Source: a virus
Strand: one strand, 5' to 3'
Virus record (IMG/VR): IMGVR_UViG_3300025168_000455
Coordinates: 1-28,900 of that record
DNA length: 28,900 nucleotides
The notes below the pieces were generated by a model. That model was not told the DNA's origin, searched no databases, and worked only from the letters and a program-made list of their open reading frames with translations. Positions 19,451-25,958 of this stretch are shown in pieces. Numbering within the stretch: position 1 is the stretch's first letter; each line of letters begins with the position of its first letter. The position numbers were made by a program, and so were the translations under genes.

Positions 19451-20773
19451 ATGGAAAAAATATTACAAGAACCCTATTCATTGGAAGCGGAGGAAGGATT
19501 AATATCCTGTCTCTTTGCAGAAGATGGCAACAACATCTATGACTCTGTATCGCAGTTAGTTAACCCAGATGATTTCTACGTTGAGAGAAATCGGGTTATA
19601 TATACTGTCATAGAAGAGCTTTGTAAAAACAACTACCCAGTAGATGACATTACTGTCCTAGATAGGGTCAAATCTAAGGGCTTAGAGGACACTATAGGTG
19701 GTATCTCTGGGCTGTACGAAATACAGGGCAGAGCTTGCAGCGTTATAAGGCACAGGTATTACGCCAAGATTGTCCGTGACAAGGCGATAGCACGCGGGGT
19801 GATACGTATGTCCCGCGGAGCAATAGAATCGATTGTAGGGGGTTCTGAAGCCCTTACAACGGCAACCACGATGGAGAAGGAGCTGTCTGACATTTCGGAT
19901 AGAGTGAATACAGAGGAATCCTTCAGCGACGCTGGCGAATTATTAGAGCAGAAGCTTACAGCTATGTCGGAAAATCGTTATGAATTTACAGCACTCAGCA
20001 CAGGTATCGGACATTTGGACGAGAAACTTGACGAGGGTGGTATTGGTAAAGGAGAGGTATTTGTCATTTCGGCACCTACTTCTTGTGGTAAAAGTCAGTT
20101 GGCTTTGAACATAGTGCTTCGGGCTGCAGTTCAAGATAATATTCCTATTGGTATATTTAGTTTTGAGATGCCAGCCGAGCAACTTATGAAACGTATGATA
20201 CAAACAGCGAGTACAGTAAATCTCAGGCGCATAAGAGATAATGTCGCTTCTCAATCTGAGAAGGATAAAGTCTTTGCTGCGCTCAAGAAAGTACGCAATG
20301 CACCTATTTATGTAGAACACTTTGTGCGCAACATAGATGAGCTACGTTCAAAAGCCAGGTCGATGAAAAGGAAGAAAAAAATAGAAGCCCTAGTAATTGA
20401 TTACCTGCAACTAATACCTTACGACGCTCGCATGAGCAAGAATGACGGAATCGCTTTGGTCTCCCATAGGATAAAACAATTGGCCATGGAACTAAACATC
20501 CCTGTTATCTTATTAGCGCAAGTTAATAGAGAAGGCGCAAAGAGAGACTCTGGTCTATCTATGCACGACCTTAAAGATAGCGGAGATATTGAGAACGACG
20601 CAGATGTCATTTTACTTATGTGGGCTAGAGGTGGAGACTTACAGAACTGTCGTGTACACGACGGGTCAACGTCTTACCTCGAACTAAATTATAAGATAGC
20701 CAAAAACCGTGAGGGCGAAAGAGACCTCATGGGTAAATTCAAATTCATTAACCATATAGGAAGATTCCAATAA
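19451..20773 (+). CDS. dnaB: Replicative DNA helicase, DnaB family
   Basis: 440 aa, close to normal DnaB length. The N-terminal helical domain (about 1-150) begins with PYSLEAEEGLISCLF and DDFYVERNRVIY, as in bacterial DnaB. The RecA-like motor has Walker A APTSCGKS (208-215), FSFEMPAEQL with Glu239, Walker B ALVIDYLQLI (313-322, Asp317), the sensor Gln357 in LLAQVNREG, and LKDSGDIENDADVI near the end. It unwinds DNA at the fork; a primase is not visible in the window. The leader is A-rich without SD. Its own loader is probably the winged-helix protein at 14834. Confidence 0.93.
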   Translation: MEKILQEPYSLEAEEGLISCLFAEDGNNIYDSVSQLVNPDDFYVERNRVIYTVIEELCKNNYPVDDITVLDRVKSKGLEDTIGGISGLYEIQGRACSVIRHRYYAKIVRDKAIARGVIRMSRGAIESIVGGSEALTTATTMEKELSDISDRVNTEESFSDAGELLEQKLTAMSENRYEFTALSTGIGHLDEKLDEGGIGKGEVFVISAPTSCGKSQLALNIVLRAAVQDNIPIGIFSFEMPAEQLMKRMIQTASTVNLRRIRDNVASQSEKDKVFAALKKVRNAPIYVEHFVRNIDELRSKARSMKRKKKIEALVIDYLQLIPYDARMSKNDGIALVSHRIKQLAMELNIPVILLAQVNREGAKRDSGLSMHDLKDSGDIENDADVILLMWARGGDLQNCRVHDGSTSYLELNYKIAKNREGERDLMGKFKFINHIGRFQ

Positions 20774-20949
20774 TGTCAGACGTATACTACACAGAAACAG
20801 AAGAAATATTAAAGCAAGGCTTGCATCAAATGACGAAGGCCTGTGATGCAATCACAAAACAAAATGAAATACTGAACAACGATATAACTAACCTAAAGAA
20901 CAGTTTGACATCAGCCAAAGAAAAGCTTTTAGTTAACGGTATTAATTAA
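20773..20949 (+). CDS. Small coiled-coil protein (58 aa)
   Basis: 58 residues in one helix-like run (KACDAITKQNEILNNDITNL then KNSLTSAKEKLL) with heptad-type Leu/Ile spacing, so a coiled coil is likely. It is coupled to the helicase by a TAATG overlap and is the last gene before the terminator. No family. Confidence 0.55.
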   Translation: MSDVYYTETEEILKQGLHQMTKACDAITKQNEILNNDITNLKNSLTSAKEKLLVNGIN

Positions 20950-21044
20950 TATATATTGCGAAGGTAAGCTGCTTGAGTAATCGGCAGCGGGTGTGGTTTT
21001 TCACTTGTGATATTTTGCCCGCCTATTTAACCCCTTCTATTTGG

Positions 21045-21075
21045 AAAGGTACTCTCGAAAGGGGGTACCTTTTTT
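21045..21075 (+). terminator. Terminator closing the early operon
   Basis: AAAGGTAC (21045-21052) and GTACCTTT (21065-21072) form a perfect 8 bp stem with a 12-base loop, and the 3' arm runs into six T (21070-21075). It ends rightward transcription between convergent operons. The T-run overlaps the stop codon of the opposing 1268 aa gene. Just before it, TCACTTGTGA (21001-21010) and a GCGGG/CCCGC pair could add structure. The minus-strand side lacks a T-run, so leftward transcripts may pass. Confidence 0.8.
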
Positions 21076-24000
21076 ATTTCAATAAAGCCCGATAGGTATC
21101 GTCTTTCAATACACCCTTCTTGGAAAGTTCTTCGTAAAAGACTCTTGCTCCTGGGTAAACATCTTCTAAGAATTGAATCTGTTTCAGGGCATCCATGCCT
21201 TTGATAGTAAGTTCGTGCTGACTTAAATTTAAATTTTGTTTTTTACGCGAGTTCTTCACAAAATTCATCATTTTCTTTTGCAGCATTGGGTCTTTGACAG
21301 CACGCAAAGTAGCCATTATCTTTTCGTTATTATCTTTTGTATTAGTATAGATATCTATACCTAATTCAGATATTAGTTCTTCTGTACTAGGAACATAGTT
21401 TCTCGGGATGTTTGGGATTTTACCAATTTGCAAGTATGCTCTTTCCGTAGAACTTACCCCAGAGGTTTTCATGATTTCGTTAGCTTCTTCTGCGCTTAAT
21501 ACACTGACATAGTTAGCATAGTCACGGGCTATTACACCAAATGAATCTCTGTACTTTCGGTTAGCTTCTTTATATATAGACTCACCTTTGTCTGGCAACA
21601 GTGCTAATTTGGGAGCTTGGTATTTTAACTCTTGAGTCCATTGTCTTTTGTTTGCACTAACATCTGCGTAGCGTTCTCTAGCTCTGCTTTGCGCAGCTCC
21701 AACCAAGTCTCTAGCATTACGACGTAAACCTATCTGCCTTAACAATACTTCGTTTACACCTTGTATTGCATCTGGATTAGTTCCGTTAATAAATTTTTGC
21801 GCTTCTCTTGCTTGCCCAGGCTTAAACATATCTTCAACAGCCCACTCTAAAATTTCCAAGAATCTTTTAATGTCATTTGGGTCAGTAGAAATCTTTTCTC
21901 CCCCGCCAAATTCTTTAATGTTTGCACGGACTTTTATTAAACCTGTAACAACAAACGCGCCTTCACCTACAAATTCTTTAAAAAGCATTTTTTGTAAATC
22001 CCCTTCACTAAATCCGTTTAAACCTGCGTCAAACGCTTGTGACATTAAAGTTTGTGGGACTAAATAAGAAGAGTTCATGTAAGTAAAAGTCTTAGCTTCT
22101 TCATTATAAGTAAACATTAACGGAGATTGTTGCGCGTAATCTTCTACAAATGAATCTTCTAGCTTTGTTTTTAATTCTGGGGTAACTCCTTCGGCTAACT
22201 CTGCAGCTTTCATAGCGGCTGGCACTGCCCCTAAAACTAAAGAAGTTCCTGTTAATCTTCTAACGCCTTCTACATAAGAAGCCTGTTTGTTTACAGGGCC
22301 TAAATCTATACCTAGTTGACTTGCGAATTTACCAGAAAACAAATCCTTGATTTGCCTTGCTTGATTGTATTGATTTCTAGCAAGCTCCATTGTAAATGTA
22401 GCAAACTGCGGAGTCCATCCCCATTTTGTGGTACTTCGTAAGAAAGGATTTACTTTGTCGTACTGCTGGTAAACATCATTGACCATTTTAGCGGCTGTTC
22501 TTTTAAGGTCATCAGCTCGATTGCTTTTAGCTAAGTCTGGATATATTTTTTTTAACCTAGATTGTGTTACCTTCCAAGCATAGTATCTGAACGCAGTATC
22601 TGGAACTTGGTAAACTGCGGCTACAGGATTTAATGCTTTTTGCACAGGAGTTGCAGCCCCATTTATATTAGAACGAATATCAGAAGCAGTAATGTTTCCT
22701 GTTTTTATGCCATAAATTTCTGCATCTTTTAGTTCTGCTAACATTTTTTTAGACAACTTGTGGCTCCCTTCAAACCAATCTGCGTCACTCCATGCTACCC
22801 TAGCTCCATTCCAAAATTGTATAGGATTTCCTATTGGATTTATTCCTAGTTGAATTAAGGTAGCCGCATTGCCATATATTTGCACAAAATAAGAAGGGAT
22901 GTTTCCCAAAACCTTTGTAGCTTTAGACAAACCTATGGCATCATTTAAGCCAGTTAAAGCCGCAGCCGCTATGTCAGAGTGATTGTTTACTGCATTAGAT
23001 GCGTACAATTGATTGTTTGCTATAGCTACCTCTGGGCTTACATATAAACCAGTATTCCCACCCCTTCCGCTTAATTCAACTGAACCTGGGATATCGTCTG
23101 GGTTTTTGCTAGCCATTCCCATCTTTAATAATATTTCCGAAATCTCATTATCGGTTTGATGTCTAGCTACTAAACGCGTGAGCCTAGTTACTGTTCCTCT
23201 AGCGCGTTCTCCTGGGTCATCTATTACACCCATCATATCCATTAGAGCTGCATCTACTTCTGGGTCTAATCCCCTAGCTCTTATAGGGCTATCAATGGCT
23301 TGTTTAGCAGCGCCTGAGGCTTTGAACTTTCTGTTCCTAGCTCCATTCTTTATTATGTCTTCAACAATTTGCTCGGCTTTTTCTAAGTTAGTTAAATCTG
23401 CTACTTCTTTGCCATTTATATTTTTGTAACTAAATTCACCCTTTGCCGAATCAAATGATTCTATGCCGACAGCAATATCTTCCCCATCATCTAGTTTCTT
23501 TTTAATGGCAGCAATAGCTGCGGATTTCTTGTCTTTGTTGGGTATAAAACTGTCATCAGTAAACAATTGATACTCCCTAGCGGTATATTGTCCGTCTCGC
23601 ATAGAACGCCTTATTTCTGCAGCCAGAAGCATTCTACTTTCTTCGTCCATGCCTTGGATTAAATCGTTGTCTAACTGTTGTAATAAAATTTTCTGTTGCT
23701 GCTTAACGAAATCTTTCCATTGCAATAATGTATTACCTATACCAGTTTTTTCTAACTCTGGGTCAAGTTGTCCTGTGTCAAAAAATCTATCAACATAAGG
23801 ACGCATTGATGGGTTGTTTGCTAATACGCGTTGCACAGCTTTTACAACTCGTTCGCCTTGGGCATCGCCAGCCCTTATAATATTTTGATAATCGAGTGCC
23901 GCCTCGGCCACCCTACGATTTACAATAGAAGGAACAGCACCAGCAATCTTTTCTTTTATTATACCAGGAGGCAAACGATTGTAGAGTTTTGTTAGCCAAC

Positions 24001-24880
24001 CTACATTATTTGGGTCAAACTTAGATTTAGTTATTTGTTCTACAGCATTGTCGCTAGCTGCGCCAACTCTAGTTTCTTCGACTTGCCTTAAAATATTTAA
24101 TGGGTCTGGTGCGTTTCCTTCGTCTGCCGCTGCCGCTATGTCTTTAGCTGTAATGTCATTTCGTATAACAGCTTCTTGTATTGCATCTTCAGCTTCTTGT
24201 CTACTCCTAGCTCCTGCAGAAAGTTTTTTTACACCTGCGCCCAAAGCACCACCTATAACAACACCCGTTGCTGCGTAAGTCAGTGTATCACCTAGCCCCG
24301 CTAACTCACGTTTATTTATTACGGATTCTATCTGTGCTTCTGCTGCTCCAGTAATACCACCTTCAATGGCTCCATACTTAATGGCTTTATCGCTAGCCCT
24401 CACGAGGCTCTTAGCACCTCCCTTTAAGGCCTGTATGCCAGTGCCAGGTATTAAGTTAATCATGCCCGCGGCTATAGCCCTACCCCAGTTTATATCTGCA
24501 TCTGGGTTTTCAATTTTTTGCGCAGCTATACTACCTGTAATACCAAAACCAATAGCCCCAACTCCGTATCCTACACCAGCTCCTATTGCAGTGCCAACTA
24601 TAGGAACAGCAGAACCAATAGTGCCACCTAAAGCAGCAGTCCCGTACTTTCCTGCGGTACCGATTGTCATTTCTGTACCCATAGAACCAAGAAATTTAGC
24701 TCCGCCTACGACAAAACCATCGCCCTCGGAAGGAGTAGAAGTATTTCCTTGTTGCTCTTGCTCTTTCTTTAATCTATATAACTCTTTAACCTTTTCGTAT
24801 CTAGTAGGGTCTTCTTGAGCTACATTTTTATTCTCAGAAAGCCATTCGAGAACCTCTCTAGAAGTTTTAGGTTTACTCAT
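21074..24880 (-). CDS. Very large virion/DNA-ejection protein (1268 aa)
   Basis: 1268 aa. Residues 1-45 are charged (LKKEQEQQ end). They are followed by a Gly/Ala-rich hydrophobic region at about 55-120 (VPIVGTAIGAGVGYGVGAIG) and again at about 200-220, as seen in internal virion proteins that enter the host membrane during DNA ejection. The remainder is long alpha-helical (for example LQWKDFVKQQQKILLQQLDN). Size, order and the large neighbours match the inner-core protein gene set of podoviruses, although no lytic-transglycosylase motif is visible. It overlaps the 359 aa gene by 8 bp and is last in the leftward operon. Confidence 0.75.
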   Translation of the reverse strand: MSKPKTSREVLEWLSENKNVAQEDPTRYEKVKELYRLKKEQEQQGNTSTPSEGDGFVVGGAKFLGSMGTEMTIGTAGKYGTAALGGTIGSAVPIVGTAIGAGVGYGVGAIGFGITGSIAAQKIENPDADINWGRAIAAGMINLIPGTGIQALKGGAKSLVRASDKAIKYGAIEGGITGAAEAQIESVINKRELAGLGDTLTYAATGVVIGGALGAGVKKLSAGARSRQEAEDAIQEAVIRNDITAKDIAAAADEGNAPDPLNILRQVEETRVGAASDNAVEQITKSKFDPNNVGWLTKLYNRLPPGIIKEKIAGAVPSIVNRRVAEAALDYQNIIRAGDAQGERVVKAVQRVLANNPSMRPYVDRFFDTGQLDPELEKTGIGNTLLQWKDFVKQQQKILLQQLDNDLIQGMDEESRMLLAAEIRRSMRDGQYTAREYQLFTDDSFIPNKDKKSAAIAAIKKKLDDGEDIAVGIESFDSAKGEFSYKNINGKEVADLTNLEKAEQIVEDIIKNGARNRKFKASGAAKQAIDSPIRARGLDPEVDAALMDMMGVIDDPGERARGTVTRLTRLVARHQTDNEISEILLKMGMASKNPDDIPGSVELSGRGGNTGLYVSPEVAIANNQLYASNAVNNHSDIAAAALTGLNDAIGLSKATKVLGNIPSYFVQIYGNAATLIQLGINPIGNPIQFWNGARVAWSDADWFEGSHKLSKKMLAELKDAEIYGIKTGNITASDIRSNINGAATPVQKALNPVAAVYQVPDTAFRYYAWKVTQSRLKKIYPDLAKSNRADDLKRTAAKMVNDVYQQYDKVNPFLRSTTKWGWTPQFATFTMELARNQYNQARQIKDLFSGKFASQLGIDLGPVNKQASYVEGVRRLTGTSLVLGAVPAAMKAAELAEGVTPELKTKLEDSFVEDYAQQSPLMFTYNEEAKTFTYMNSSYLVPQTLMSQAFDAGLNGFSEGDLQKMLFKEFVGEGAFVVTGLIKVRANIKEFGGGEKISTDPNDIKRFLEILEWAVEDMFKPGQAREAQKFINGTNPDAIQGVNEVLLRQIGLRRNARDLVGAAQSRARERYADVSANKRQWTQELKYQAPKLALLPDKGESIYKEANRKYRDSFGVIARDYANYVSVLSAEEANEIMKTSGVSSTERAYLQIGKIPNIPRNYVPSTEELISELGIDIYTNTKDNNEKIMATLRAVKDPMLQKKMMNFVKNSRKKQNLNLSQHELTIKGMDALKQIQFLEDVYPGARVFYEELSKKGVLKDDTYRALLK

Positions 24881-25952
24881 CGTTGAATACGTCTGCTTCT
24901 AACTCGGCTATACTTGATTCTCCTGGTTTATTTGCTTCCCACTTGGCTAGTGCCGCTTGAAACGCTGCTTCAGCTTCTATTTTAGCAGGACCAAAGGCAG
25001 TACCCAATAAACTGTGTACATAATCTTTCTTTTTAGGTTTAGCTTTTTTCCATTCTTTTTCAGTGCTGTATAATTGCTTTGGGGATGCCACAGGTTCCAC
25101 AGTTACAGGTACGTCATCGCCTTCATCTTCAATGACCTGGTTTCCATAACGTTCTTTCAATTCCGCTACGGTCATAAGTCTTTCGCCAATCTGTTCTTTT
25201 ATAGTAGTAGGCAATCCTAATGTATTTAACACTCGCATTGCTTCTCCTATTTTGCCATCTTCAAGGAACGTAGCAGCATCGCTTAGTTTGGCGTGTTCAA
25301 ATGTATAATCACTAATACCTGCAGTAGTATTGCCGTGCGCAATAATAGTATTTTTGTACTCCGCAACTTTTGCCATCAAACTGTCTGCTACAAGTGTGTC
25401 TTGAATAGTTGGCAAAATTTCATAATGAGCTTTGCTGACTGTTTCTACCGTAGGGGTTTCCCCTGCCTCTATAGCTATTTGTTGTAAAAGTTTTGAAGAT
25501 TGTTGATTTATGTTTTGTGCTTCAAGTTTTTGGTTTTGCAACTTAATTTTGTTTTCTCTTTCCTGTGCTACCTTCATTTCTTCTTGTTGGGCATTGGCAG
25601 CAGTAATGTAAGCATTGACAACAGCTAAATCGGACTGCGTATAATTACCATCAATAAACCTTTTGTATGCTTTTGTTGTAGCATCATTAGAACCATTGTC
25701 TACCCCAGCTTGCAATTGAGCCACAATGTTTTCGTTTTGTGACGTAGCTGCAAGTATTTGCCCGTGAATAATTTTAGATTTTTGAAAATCATCACGCAGT
25801 TTCTCACTTGCTTGTAAGTCAAACGCACGCTTTTCTTTCTTAGCGTCGTCAACAATCTTCATTCCTTTAGCACCAGTTTCTACCATGCTATCAAAATTTA
25901 AAGAAGCCAAACTAGGGTTTGGTCTTGAACCAGATGAAATACTTATAGCCAT
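24873..25952 (-). CDS. Helical virion protein (359 aa), probable internal/ejection protein
   Basis: Long, Gln/Ala/Lys-rich helices dominate (AITAANAQQEEMKVAQERE-type stretch near residues 115-135, then KLEAQNINQQSSKLLQQIAI), giving a coiled-coil profile. A Pro/Lys-rich, acidic C-terminal tail (KAKPKKKDYVHSLLGTAFGP) follows. There is no enzyme motif. Genes with this profile next to a giant Gly-rich protein are usually internal core or ejection proteins of podoviruses. The start ATG at 25952 has the AAAAAATTATG leader without SD and lies 6 bp after the LPDF-repeat gene. Confidence 0.7.
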   Translation of the reverse strand: MAISISSGSRPNPSLASLNFDSMVETGAKGMKIVDDAKKEKRAFDLQASEKLRDDFQKSKIIHGQILAATSQNENIVAQLQAGVDNGSNDATTKAYKRFIDGNYTQSDLAVVNAYITAANAQQEEMKVAQERENKIKLQNQKLEAQNINQQSSKLLQQIAIEAGETPTVETVSKAHYEILPTIQDTLVADSLMAKVAEYKNTIIAHGNTTAGISDYTFEHAKLSDAATFLEDGKIGEAMRVLNTLGLPTTIKEQIGERLMTVAELKERYGNQVIEDEGDDVPVTVEPVASPKQLYSTEKEWKKAKPKKKDYVHSLLGTAFGPAKIEAEAAFQAALAKWEANKPGESSIAELEADVFNDE

Positions 25953-25958
25953 AATTTT

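Noticed and set aside
24366-24818. Plus-strand 150 aa Pro/Ala-rich frame
   Set aside because: Mirror of the Gly/Ala-rich segment of the 1268 aa protein; no start signal and against the operon direction.
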